Source: Streptomyces sp. HNM0574
GTDB lineage: Bacteria > Actinomycetota > Actinomycetes > Streptomycetales > Streptomycetaceae
Direction of reading: 5' to 3'
DNA length: 64,000 bases
NCBI RefSeq assembly: GCF_012726235.1
Contig: NZ_JAASAH010000007.1
Span: 62,001 to 126,000, forward strand
The notes beneath the pieces are model-generated. The model was not told where the DNA came from. It saw only the letters and a list, made by a program, of their open reading frames with translations, and searched no databases. Each line of letters starts with the position of its first letter. Position 1 is the first letter of the stretch. This document shows, piece by piece, positions 52,434 through 62,143 of this stretch. Position numbers and translations under genes: made by a program.

Positions 52434-52475
52434 GAGAAGGGCCCCGGTCGGAAGACCGGGGCCCTTCTTGTTGTG
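52434..52475 (+). terminator. Terminator after the second tRNA-Gly (GCC)
   Basis: The same stem sequence as at 46807 but with the loop GGAA in place of TTCG, followed by TTGTTGTG. Confidence 0.88.
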
Positions 52476-52527
52476 TCCGGAGGCAGTAGAGCCCCGGGCC
52501 GCGCGGGCCCGGGGCTCGTGGTGTGCG

Positions 52528-53436
52528 TCAGTCCCAGTCGAGGCCGGTGAGGAGGCGGTAGGCCTCCGCGTACTTGGCGCGGGTCTGGTCGACGATGTGC
52601 TGCGGCAGCGGCGGCGGGGGCTGCTCGGTGGTGCGGTCCCAGCCGGATTCGGGGCCGGAGAGCCAGTCGCGGACGAACTGCTTGTCGAAGGACGGCTGGG
52701 AGCGTCCGGGCTGCCACTGGTCGGCGGGCCAGAAGCGGGAGGAGTCGGGGGTGAGGACCTCGTCGGCGATGACGAGGGTGGGCTCGTCGCCGTGCGTGAA
52801 GCCGAACTCGAACTTGGTGTCCGCGAGGATGATGCCGCGCTCCCCCGCGATGTCGCGGGCGCGCTGGTAGACGGCGAGGGTGGTCTGGCGGAGGAGGGCC
52901 GCGGTGTCGGCGCCGACCTGGCGGGCGACCTCCTCGTAGCTGACGTTCTCGTCGTGGTCGCCGACGGCGGCCTTGGTGGCGGGGGTGAAGATCGGGGCCG
53001 GCAGCCGGGAGCCGTCCTGGAGGCCCTCGGGGAGGGCGAGTCCGCAGACGGTGCGGTTCTCCTCGTACTCCTTGAGGCCGGAGCCGGTGAGGTAGCCGCG
53101 GGCGACGCATTCGACGGGCACCATGTCGAGCGAGCGGCACACCATGGTGCGGCCTGCCCAGTCGGCGGGGGCGCCGGCGGGGACGTCGGTGCTGATGACG
53201 TGGTGCGGGACGAGGTCGGCGAGCTGGTCGAACCACCAGAGGGAGAGCTGGGTGAGGATGCGGCCCTTGTCGGGGATCTCCGTCGGCAGCACCCAGTCGA
53301 AGGCGGATGTGCGGTCGCTGGCGACCATGACGAGGTCACCGGCGTCGTTCCGGTAGAGATCGCGCACCTTGCCCGTGTGCAGATGCACGAGGCCGGGCAC
53401 CTGTGCGGGTTCGGGCTTTTCCACGAATCCGGACAA
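52528..53436 (-). CDS. purC: Phosphoribosylaminoimidazole-succinocarboxamide synthase
   Basis: A 302-residue SAICAR synthetase of the longer, eukaryote-like type. Motifs include HTGKVRDLY, VASDRTSAFDWVLPTEIPDKG, CVARGYLTGSG and LADTKFEFGF. It joins aspartate to CAIR. Monocistronic; it lies 109 bases downstream of the dimethylformamidase-like gene on the same strand. The length is typical. Confidence 0.96.
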   Translation of the reverse strand: MSGFVEKPEPAQVPGLVHLHTGKVRDLYRNDAGDLVMVASDRTSAFDWVLPTEIPDKGRILTQLSLWWFDQLADLVPHHVISTDVPAGAPADWAGRTMVCRSLDMVPVECVARGYLTGSGLKEYEENRTVCGLALPEGLQDGSRLPAPIFTPATKAAVGDHDENVSYEEVARQVGADTAALLRQTTLAVYQRARDIAGERGIILADTKFEFGFTHGDEPTLVIADEVLTPDSSRFWPADQWQPGRSQPSFDKQFVRDWLSGPESGWDRTTEQPPPPLPQHIVDQTRAKYAEAYRLLTGLDWD

Positions 53437-53544
53437 CAGTTCCTCCGGGGGTTACGTCCAAGCCGGACAGTCGGAGCCCCGATTCTCCCGTACGCGGTCC
53501 GCGCCTCTCGCCCGGCCCCGGGCGTGCGGGCCGGGCGTGCGGGG

Positions 53545-55032
53545 TCAGTCGCGTTTGCAGATGCGGTCGAGGAGGTTGGCGGTGGCGCGCTGGATGCGGG
53601 GGTCGACGTGTCCGGGGCGGTCGAGGGCCGGGGACCAGGCGAAGGTGCCGGCGGCGAAGACGAGGGCGCCGGAGGGGGCGCGGTAGAGGGAGGTTTCCTG
53701 GTGGCGGCGGGTGCCGTGCTCGTCCTCGTACGGGGAGTGGGCGAGGAGCATGCGTTCGGTGTGCTCGGGGAGCGGGGTGCGGGGGAAGTAGCGGTCGGCC
53801 TCGCCGGCGACGAGGCCGGGGAGTTCGTCGTGCTCGCCGGCGCCGGTGGCCTCCCAGAGCCAGTGGGAGGCGTTGCGGACGACGAGGGGGTGCGGTTCGG
53901 GGACCTTGCCCGCGTACTGGACGCCGAGCAACTGCTGCTCCGGCTCGCCCTGTTCGCGCCAGAGGGCGGCGCGTCCGGGGCCGCGGCGTTTTCGGCAGGA
54001 GAGGAGGCGGTCGGCGGCGCCGCCGGGGAGCGGGTCGAGTTCGACGCGCCAGAACATGGTGTTGGCGGAGAGGAAGACGAGGGCGGTGCCGCTGTCGCGG
54101 GCCTTCTCGACGGCGCGGCGCATGGGGCACGTCCAGTACTCGTCGTGTCCGGGGAAGACGAGGCCGCGGTAGCGGGACGGGTCGACGCGGCCGGCGTGCA
54201 GGTCGCGGGCGTCGGCGTAGGCGAGGTCGTAGCCGTAGCGCTCGGCCCAGCGGATGAAGTCGTAGGCGTGGCCGACGTGCAGGGGGAGGCCGGAGCCGGC
54301 GTAGGGGCGGTCGAAGGAGACGGTGACGGCGGCGTCGCGTTCGCCGAGGAGGCGGCCGGTCTCGTCCCAGGCGTGGTAGAGGCTGGCGCCGGTGCGGCCG
54401 TCCTCGGGGAAGAGGTTGTACGCCTGCCACGTGATGTCGGGGATCAGGAGCAGCAGGTCGGCGGCGTCGGTGGAGCGGACGGTGAAGGGGATGTGGGAGC
54501 GGTGCTCGCCGTCGGCGGTGGTGAGGACGGCGACGTAGGCGCCGGGTGACCAGTAGTCGGGGATCTGGAGGCGCCAGGAGAGCCACCAGTGGTGGCAGGA
54601 GACGGTGCGGTCGGCGGTGAGCGGTTCGGGCTGTTCGATGCCGGACAGCCGGGGGCTGGTGGTGATCTTGACGGCGCCTTCGCCCGCGTAGTGGCCGATG
54701 CGGTAGATGTCGATGCTGAACGGCTGCGCTGGGCTGACGGTGACGCGGAAGTCGATGGATTCGCCGGGTGCGGTGCCGCCGCCGTCGCCGGCGAAGCCCT
54801 TGATCTGGCAGTGCACGTCGTCGGCGAGGCGGGGGCCGCTGGAGGCTCCCCGGAGGCCGCCGGGGAGCACCCGGTCGAGGTCGGTGGAATCGACGTACCA
54901 GGGGACCACCTGGCCGTTCTCGAAGTAGTGCTCGCTGCCGCGCAGCCAGGGCACTGGCCCCTGGCCGAACGGGTCGGTCACCGCGTGCGCGAGTGCTCCC
55001 GACTCCCAGCGCCGGATCTGCTCCGTGGTCAC
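53545..55032 (-). CDS. N,N-dimethylformamidase beta-subunit-like protein
   Basis: A 495-residue protein. The N-terminal 160 residues look like a beta-sandwich (SIDFRVTVSPAQPFSIDIYRIGHYAGEGA...). The rest carries the conserved text of the dimethylformamidase C-terminal domain: WQAYNLFPEDGRTGASLYHAW, YDFIRWAERYGYDLAYADARDLH, and GHDEYWTCPMRRAVEKARDSG, where His and Glu could be catalytic. No small alpha subunit is nearby, so true DMF hydrolysis is doubtful; a related amidase role is likelier. The GTG start has GGGGAG six bases upstream. Confidence 0.82.
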   Translation of the reverse strand: MTTEQIRRWESGALAHAVTDPFGQGPVPWLRGSEHYFENGQVVPWYVDSTDLDRVLPGGLRGASSGPRLADDVHCQIKGFAGDGGGTAPGESIDFRVTVSPAQPFSIDIYRIGHYAGEGAVKITTSPRLSGIEQPEPLTADRTVSCHHWWLSWRLQIPDYWSPGAYVAVLTTADGEHRSHIPFTVRSTDAADLLLLIPDITWQAYNLFPEDGRTGASLYHAWDETGRLLGERDAAVTVSFDRPYAGSGLPLHVGHAYDFIRWAERYGYDLAYADARDLHAGRVDPSRYRGLVFPGHDEYWTCPMRRAVEKARDSGTALVFLSANTMFWRVELDPLPGGAADRLLSCRKRRGPGRAALWREQGEPEQQLLGVQYAGKVPEPHPLVVRNASHWLWEATGAGEHDELPGLVAGEADRYFPRTPLPEHTERMLLAHSPYEDEHGTRRHQETSLYRAPSGALVFAAGTFAWSPALDRPGHVDPRIQRATANLLDRICKRD

Positions 55033-55510
55033 CTGTGGCTCCCCTCCCTCGTCCCGCTGCGCTCCTCGGTTGTGCGGCCTGCGTGCCGGGGCCGGCGGCG
55101 CCCGGCGGTCGTCGGCTGTGCGGCCCTTCGGCGTCCGGGGCGGGCGCTTCGGGGCGGTGCCTGCTTCCGTGGTGGCGGTGCGGCGGGCGGTTTGCCGATT
55201 TCTGCCATGTACCGCCTGGTTCGGGCCGGTTGGCAGGTGGTGATCGCTATGTGCCGCTGTCCGTCACTGTCACAGCACATCACATTAAGCAGGCATATCG
55301 TCACCGTTTGCCGTGATGGAGTCCGGAGGGGGGCGGGAGCTCGGGGCCCCGGGGGAGCGCCCTGCCGGATTGTGGGGTGCGGTGCGGCCGGCGCGCGCCG
55401 TGCGTGCGGCGGGCGCGCGCCGGGGTCGGGGTCCGTCTCCGGCGCGGGTTCCGGCAACCGGGGCCGGTGGGGCGGGACTTCGCGGCGGGGCGGTGCTGCG
55501 GGCGGTGCGG
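55033..55510. other. Gap of about 480 bases upstream of the dimethylformamidase-like gene
   Basis: No supported gene. A comparatively A/T-rich patch near 55265-55310 (CACAGCACATCACATTAAGC) could contain a minus-strand promoter. The rest is G+C-rich filler. Confidence 0.4.
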
Positions 55511-57325
55511 TCAGACGAGGCGGACGGGCTTGTCGGGGCGGACGCCCGTGGCCGCGAGCCAGTCGCGCAGGGGCTGGGCGTCGCCGTCCTCGACGAGGGT
55601 GAGCACCGGGTCCGCGAGGTCGCTCCGCCGTTCGCCGTCGACGAGGAGGACGGGGCCGTCCAGCCAGTCGAGTCCGGGGGCGGCGACGCCGGTGTCGACG
55701 GCGGCGCAGCAGACGGCGGCGGTGACGTGGCCGACGAGCAACTCCTCGCCGCCGCGGCGGGGTGGGAGCGGCATGCCGAGCGGCGCCGCGGGACCGTCCC
55801 CGGCACCGGGTATGAGCAGGCCGCCGGCGCCGTCCGCGGCCTCGTCCCTGGCGGTGGAGGCGGCGACCCGGGCGGCGACGGCCTCCGCGCCGGGGGACGT
55901 GCCGCTCCCGCCGTCGGGGCCCGGTTCGGCACGGGGCGGACCGTCGGGTGGCTCCGGGTGGGCGAGGGCCTCGATGACGCGGGCGAGGGTGGGGCCGTGC
56001 AGGCGCGCTCCGGTGCCGGAGGGTGCGGCGGGGCGGTGCTCGCGCGTGAAGCTCGCGGCGTGCGCGTGGGCGTACTCGCCGGTGCGGGCTTCCGCGTACG
56101 CGCCCTCGGGCGCGGGGGCGCACCCGGTGCCGTCGGCCGCCGTGCCGTCCGTGTCGTCGAGGGCGCGGAAGAGGCGGGACGCCTCGGTGCGCCAGATGCG
56201 GTCGACGACCTCCTCCGGGTACGCCTGCCAGTCCACCGGCGCCCAGTCGGGGCCCGGTTCGCGGGCGCCGGCGTGGAAGAGCTGGGCGGCGAGCAGGGAG
56301 ATCGCGGCGTCCACCGCGCCCGGGTCCTCCAGCAGGTCGCAGGCGGGGCGTTCGCCGAGCCGGGAGGTGAAGCCCTCGGCGAGGCGGTCCCGGCGGGAGA
56401 GTTCGGTGAGGGCGGAGACGACCCCGGCGTCGAGCCGGGAGGGCCAGCGGCCCGTCCGCCAGGCCGGGAGCGCGACCCGGGTGAGCAGCCGGTCCCAGCC
56501 CGCGTAGGCGAGCCCGACCTGCTCCTGGGCGACGATCCGCAGCCCGTGGTCGACGTGCTGGGCCCGCTCGGACGCGGCCATGGCGACGCCGCGTTCCATC
56601 TCGGCCGCGTGCGGCCCGGCGGCGCGGAGCATCAGGCGGGCGCAGCGGCCGACGAGGCGGAGCGGGAGCGCGCGGAGGCCGCGGGCGCGGTCGGCGACGG
56701 CGACGGCGGCGTCCAGCCCCCGGACGAAGCGGCGGGCCGCCGCGATGTCGGGGTGCGTGGAGGGGCCGGTGCCCGCGACGACGGGGGCGAGCAGGGCGCG
56801 GAGTTCGGCGACGCGCATCCACCACAGGAACGGGGAGCCGATCACCAGGACGGGCGCGGCCCGCTCAACTCCCCTGGCCGGGCCGGGGGTTGCCGCGTCG
56901 GCGTGCGCCGGGTGGGTGCGGTCCTCCAGCCAGCTGTCGCAGTCGGGGGTGAGCGCGACGGCGGAGGGTGCGGGGACGTCGAGGCGGTGGGCGAGATCCC
57001 GTACGAGGTGGTACAGGTCGGGGGCCTCGCGCTCCTCGACCTGGACGGTCGGGGTGACGGCGGGGCGGGCCCGGGCGACGACGGCGCCGACCGTCACCGC
57101 GAGGACGAGCGCGACGACGGCGACGCAGAGCAGCGCCGTGCGGACGCCGTCCCAGGCCGCTCCCGCGCCGAGCGTGCCCGTCGCCTCCCCCGCGAGGAGG
57201 ACGACGGCCGCTGCCGCGGGCAGCAGCGCCGCTCCCGTCGCCGTGCCGCGTACGCGCAGCACGGCGAGCGCATGGGACCGCGCCGACCGCGCGTCTGCTT
57301 CCTGGCCAACCACGAGCTCGCTCAC
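55511..57325 (-). CDS. M48-like membrane protein with degenerate zinc site
   Basis: About 604 residues with two N-terminal helices (ALLPAAAAVVLLA and LLCVAVVALVLAVTVGAVV), followed by text resembling Streptomyces M48 peptidase-family proteins: APDLYHLVRDLAHRLDVPAPSAVALTPD in pieces, GSPFLWWMRVAELRALLAPVVAG, and DAAVAVADRARGLRALPLRL. Where active members have His-Glu-x-x-His this protein reads L-L-A-P-V-V, so it is probably not a protease. The C-terminal 200 residues are Ala/Gly/Pro-rich with a final conserved part. GTG at 57325 is the preferred start; others are possible. Confidence 0.7.
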   Translation of the reverse strand: MSELVVGQEADARSARSHALAVLRVRGTATGAALLPAAAAVVLLAGEATGTLGAGAAWDGVRTALLCVAVVALVLAVTVGAVVARARPAVTPTVQVEEREAPDLYHLVRDLAHRLDVPAPSAVALTPDCDSWLEDRTHPAHADAATPGPARGVERAAPVLVIGSPFLWWMRVAELRALLAPVVAGTGPSTHPDIAAARRFVRGLDAAVAVADRARGLRALPLRLVGRCARLMLRAAGPHAAEMERGVAMAASERAQHVDHGLRIVAQEQVGLAYAGWDRLLTRVALPAWRTGRWPSRLDAGVVSALTELSRRDRLAEGFTSRLGERPACDLLEDPGAVDAAISLLAAQLFHAGAREPGPDWAPVDWQAYPEEVVDRIWRTEASRLFRALDDTDGTAADGTGCAPAPEGAYAEARTGEYAHAHAASFTREHRPAAPSGTGARLHGPTLARVIEALAHPEPPDGPPRAEPGPDGGSGTSPGAEAVAARVAASTARDEAADGAGGLLIPGAGDGPAAPLGMPLPPRRGGEELLVGHVTAAVCCAAVDTGVAAPGLDWLDGPVLLVDGERRSDLADPVLTLVEDGDAQPLRDWLAATGVRPDKPVRLV

Positions 57326-57876
57326 CCCCGGACGGCTTCCCGGCACTCCGGCTTCCTGGCTTCCGACTCCCCCACTGTTGCACCGAGCAGTGACACCGCA
57401 ACGCGCGCAGGGCCAGTCAGGGTTGGCCGACGGCCCTTTCACACGCCGTGCGCCGCACACTAGTTGGGGTATCGGCCGCCGTCAGCCGCCCCGGGCGCCG
57501 GTCACTCGATGGAATGGCTTTGGGGAGAGGTCTTGCGTCGGGGTGGGGTGCCAGGGGTGTCCCCTTATGCGGGTCCTGGCGGGGGCCCTTTGCCGGCTTC
57601 GGGGGGCTGTCGTGGGCGGGGGTGCCGCGGGGCGTGCTTCGCGGGGGGCGGGGCCGTTGCGGGGCGGGGGTGCCCTTGTGCGTGCTTCGCGGGGTGCGGG
57701 TGTGTCGTGGTTGGTCGCGCAGTTCCCCGCGCCCCCTATCCCCGCACGTCGCCGAGCGCCCGTCCGCCGTGGCTGGTCGCGCAGTTCCCCGCGCCCCCTA
57801 TCCCCGCACGTCGCCAGGTGCCCGTCCATCGTGGTCGGTCGCGCAGTTCCCCGCGCCCCTTTGGGCGCGCGTCTCT
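57326..57876. other. Intergenic region with tandem repeats between purD and the M48-like gene
   Basis: About 550 bases without a gene. The purD-proximal third is a tandem array (see repeat entry). The central part is G/T-rich (GGGGTGCCAGGGGTG and similar). The first 150 bases should hold the promoter of the M48-like gene. Confidence 0.5.
57713..57859. repeat. Tandem array of a GCGCAGTTCCCCGCGCCCC repeat, 62-bp period
   Basis: GGTCGCGCAGTTCCCCGCGC occurs at 57713, 57775 and 57837, an exact 62-base period, with intervening CTATCCCCGCACGTCGCC also repeated in the first two units. The same core appears near 60367. I recall this core as a dispersed intergenic repeat in Streptomyces. Confidence 0.88.
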
Positions 57877-59163
<1,287 letters not shown>

Positions 59164-59508
59164 AGGAGCAGCCTAACGGCGTATCCGCGGCCCCCTCCCC
59201 CGCCCCTGCTCGCGGGCGGGCGGGGCACCGGGGCACAGGCGGGGCGCACGCGGCGGCTCGCGGAGGTACGGGGTGGTGCGGGGAGGTACGGGGCGGTTCG
59301 GGGGCGCGGGGCGGTGGGGGACCTCTTTCGAGTGAGATGTGCCGGTGCGGGGGCCCGGCCCTATACCTGATCAGAGGCCTGGTGCGGGCGGAAATGCGGC
59401 GGAAGCCCCGAGAAAGCAGCAATGCGATCCCACCGATGGCGGTAGGAAAGACGCTTCGAGTGGTCGTCGAGGGCCCCGCCGTGGCCCGCAGTTGGGAGTG
59501 GGGGAGCT
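59164..59508. other. Divergent promoter gap between purD and the SLATT-like gene
   Basis: About 345 bases. GGAGGTACGGGG-type units are repeated at 59261-59300. No gene or named regulatory site is recognisable. Confidence 0.4.
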
Positions 59509-60306
59509 GTGAGCCGGTCTGACATGCAGCCCGGAGGGCCCCGGGGACGACGGGGCGGCCGGGGGTGGGGAAGCGGCGGCCGGCGCGGCCGGGACGTCCC
59601 GCACGGGGACGGTGACGAGCAGCCGCGCGGCGATCTGCTCGGCCGGACGTTCCCGCTCGGGGACTGGGGCGAGCCCGCGGAACGCCTGGACGAGCTGTAC
59701 CAGTGGGTGGAGCGGGGCGCGCTGGAGCTGGTGGACCGGCACTGGGCCGAGCGGGCCCGGATGCGGCGGGGGGCGCGGGTGCTGCGCGGCGGTGCCGCGG
59801 CGGGGGTGGCGGCGGGCTCGGTGCTGCCGGTGCTGGAGCTGGCCGGTCTGGTCGGGAGCGGGGTCGGTGCGTGCGGGTATCTGGCGCTGCTGGGCGCGGC
59901 CGTGTGCGTCGGCGGGGACCGGTACTTCGGGCTGACGGCCGGGTGGATGCGGAACGTCGCCACCGCGCAGGCCGTCCAGCGGCGGCTGACGGCGCTGCGC
60001 TACGACTGGGCGACCGAGAGCATCCGGGAGGTGCTCGGGCCGACGGAGGGGACGGCCGCCGAGGCGGCCGAGCGGTGTCTCGGGGTGCTGCGGCGGTTCG
60101 CGGAGGACGTCTCGGAGATCGTGCGGGCGGAGACGGCGGACTGGATGGTGGAGTTCCGTGCGGGGTCGGCGCCGTTGCGGACGCAGTCCGCGGGGGTGCG
60201 GGTGCCGCGGGGTGAGGAGTGCGGGGGGTCGGGGGCGCGGTTTCTGCTGCCGCCGGGGACGCGGCCGAACATGCCGGGGCAGCGGCGGCCGGACTGGCCT
60301 CGGTGA
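59509..60306 (+). CDS. SLATT-like two-helix membrane protein
   Basis: A 265-residue protein. A Gly/Arg-rich N-terminus is followed by ERLDELYQWVERGALELVDRHW, a helical region, two close membrane helices (about 94-135) and YFGLTAGWMRNVATAQAVQRRL. This order fits the SLATT fold, a two-helix membrane effector often paired with nucleotide-sensing defence proteins; no such partner is adjacent, and a gene of this type beside purD seems general in Streptomyces. The start is uncertain: GTG 59509 or ATG 59524. Function unknown. Confidence 0.72.
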   Translation: MSRSDMQPGGPRGRRGGRGWGSGGRRGRDVPHGDGDEQPRGDLLGRTFPLGDWGEPAERLDELYQWVERGALELVDRHWAERARMRRGARVLRGGAAAGVAAGSVLPVLELAGLVGSGVGACGYLALLGAAVCVGGDRYFGLTAGWMRNVATAQAVQRRLTALRYDWATESIREVLGPTEGTAAEAAERCLGVLRRFAEDVSEIVRAETADWMVEFRAGSAPLRTQSAGVRVPRGEECGGSGARFLLPPGTRPNMPGQRRPDWPR

Positions 60307-60652
60307 GCTTTGCTTCGCGGGTGCGGTGGTTCTCGGGTGCGGGTGCGGTTCGGCTCGGGGTCTTTTGCGCAGTTCCCCGCGCCCCTGATGTGCGGGTGCC
60401 CGTGCGATGTCGGGTGCGGGTACTTCGTGGCCCGGGGTCTTTTGCGCAGTTCCCCGCGCCCCTGATGTGCGGGTGCCCGTGCGATGTCGGGTGCGGGTGC
60501 TTCGTGGCCCGGGGTCTTTTGCGCAGTTCCCCGCGCCCCTGATTTCGGGTGCGCGTGCCTTGTCGGGTGCGGCGCCGTCGTGGCGCGGGGTGCTCAACTG
60601 CCGTCGGCGGGCCGCCCCGTACGTCGTGGGCCGCCCCCGTCGGGTGCGGGGC
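60307..60652. other. Intergenic gap filled by tandem repeats
   Basis: About 345 bases between converging genes with no supported coding. Most is the 77-bp-period array at 60367-60540 and G+C-rich relics of it (CGGGTGCGGG) on either side. Confidence 0.5.
60367..60540. repeat. Second tandem array of GCGCAGTTCCCCGCGCCCCT, 77-bp period
   Basis: The 20-base core begins at 60367, 60444 and 60521, an exact 77-base period. The intervening text (GATGTGCGGGTGCCCGTG, GCGATGTCGGGTGCGGGT, CTTCGTGGCCCGGGGTC) is nearly unchanged between units. The core is the same as in the array beside purD, the spacers are different. Confidence 0.88.
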
Positions 60653-61303
60653 TCAGCTGAAGATGATCATGGAGCCCTGGGCGAGGCTGCGGGTGGCGGC
60701 CGCGTGGAGGCCGAGCCAGACGTGGCGTTCGCGGGCGAAGGGGCTGTCGCCGTACACGACGGGGGCCGCCGGCTCCTCCAGTTCGGTGGGGCGGGCGGGG
60801 GGCTGCGGCGCGGGCGGCGGGTTGGCGGGGTCGATGCCCAACGCGGGGGCCACGGATTCCAGTTCGCGGAGCAGGCCGTGCGCGGAACCGAGCGGTCCGC
60901 CGCCCTCCATGAGCTCCTCGTTGCCGAGCGGCGCGGCGAAGTCGACGGGTACGTAGGCGCCCGCGTGGTCGTAGTGCCACACCAGGTGGGACTGCTGGGC
61001 GGTCGGCTCGAACATCTCCAGCAACTGCTCGTAGTCCCCGCCGAGTTCGTCGACGGGGGTGACCTCCAGGCCGCACAGCTGGAGCAGGTGGGCGCGGCGC
61101 AGGAAGTGCAGCGCGTCGTAGTCGAATCCGGCGACCGGCGCCACGTCGCCGGAGAGGCCCGGCATGTAGTTGTAGACGGGGACCGGTGGCAGTCCCGCCT
61201 CGGTCAGCGCCTTGTCGTACGCGGCGATCTCTTCGGCGAACGGATTGTCGGGGCTGTGGCACAGCACGTCGACGAGCGGGACCAACCAGAGATCACACGC
61301 CAA
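60653..61303 (-). CDS. Conserved Streptomyces protein of unknown function
   Basis: A 216-residue soluble protein. A TTG start at 61303 with GGAG seven bases upstream begins the regular text ACDLWLVPLVDVLCHSPDNPF. Other ordered parts are FDYDALHFLRRAHLLQLCG, DYEQLLEMFEPTAQQSHLVWHYDHAGAYV in pieces, and a Pro-rich segment before the C-terminus. No catalytic motif is recognised. It converges with the SLATT-like gene across the repeat array. Confidence 0.78.
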   Translation of the reverse strand: MACDLWLVPLVDVLCHSPDNPFAEEIAAYDKALTEAGLPPVPVYNYMPGLSGDVAPVAGFDYDALHFLRRAHLLQLCGLEVTPVDELGGDYEQLLEMFEPTAQQSHLVWHYDHAGAYVPVDFAAPLGNEELMEGGGPLGSAHGLLRELESVAPALGIDPANPPPAPQPPARPTELEEPAAPVVYGDSPFARERHVWLGLHAAATRSLAQGSMIIFS

Positions 61304-61434
61304 GGAAACGCTCCATCCACTACGGGTCCACTGTCGGTGACGACAGCCGGTCGGAACAGCGTAGTGGCGCGTACCCCCGTACGCAGTGGCGCATGCAGTG
61401 GCGCGCTCGCGCGCGGGCCCGGCGGCCGGGGGCG

Positions 61435-62106
61435 TCAGGAGGCGGCGAGTTCCTCGGCGAGGGCGAGGGCGTGTGCGTTGTACGCGGCGATGAGGCGGTG
61501 CGCGGCCTCCGCGTCCCGCGCCTCGACGGCGTCGACCAACTCCCGGTGGCCCGCCCAGAGCCGGCCCGCGAGACGGCGCTGCCGGCGGAGGGCGGGGACG
61601 GTGAAGACCCAGCTCTGGACGCGCAGCCGGTCCAGGAATTCGCACAGGTAGGGGTTGCCGACGAGGCCGCCGAGCTCCTTCCAGAACCGGAGGTCGTAGC
61701 CGATGAGGACGTCCAGGTCGCCTGCCTGCGCGGCCCGTTCGGCGGCCTCGGCGCGGCGCCGGACGGAGGCGACGGCCTCCGGTCCCGGAAAGTGGATCTC
61801 GTCGGACGGGCGGCCGGAGGGGCCGCCGTGGAACAGTCCGTTCAGGACGAGGGCGCGGGCCCGCACCATCGCCCGGTAGTCGTCGAGCGTGAACTCGTGG
61901 ACGCGGAAGCCCCGGTGGTGCTCCTCGTCCAGCAGACCCTGCGCCGCGAGATCGACCAGTGCCTCGCGCACGGGTGTGGCGGAGACGCCGAACTGTTCGG
62001 CGATCTCCTTGACCGTGAACTGTCTGCCCGCGGGCAGGCGTCCGGCGAGGATCTCGTCGCGCAGTGCGGTGGCGATCTGCGAACGCAGGGTGCTGCGTTT
62101 GATCAT
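61435..62106 (-). CDS. GntR-family transcriptional regulator (FadR/FCD type)
   Basis: A 223-residue regulator. The winged helix is TLRSQIATALRDEILAGRLPAG and FTVKEIAEQFGVSATPVREAL; the C-terminal FCD-like helical domain has Asp and His positions that usually bind a metal and a small acid (YDLRFWKELGGL, GHRELVDAVEARD). It is 37 bases downstream of the aminotransferase gene on the same strand, so it probably regulates that enzyme in response to its substrate or product. Confidence 0.88.
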   Translation of the reverse strand: MIKRSTLRSQIATALRDEILAGRLPAGRQFTVKEIAEQFGVSATPVREALVDLAAQGLLDEEHHRGFRVHEFTLDDYRAMVRARALVLNGLFHGGPSGRPSDEIHFPGPEAVASVRRRAEAAERAAQAGDLDVLIGYDLRFWKELGGLVGNPYLCEFLDRLRVQSWVFTVPALRRQRRLAGRLWAGHRELVDAVEARDAEAAHRLIAAYNAHALALAEELAAS

Positions 62107-62143
62107 CGTGAGTCAGCTCGGGTGGGTCCGGGCCGGGTGCCCG

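Noticed and set aside
57713..57859. Tandem repeats as a CRISPR array
   Set aside because: The spacers are themselves repeated, period and unit are wrong for CRISPR, and no cas genes exist in the window.
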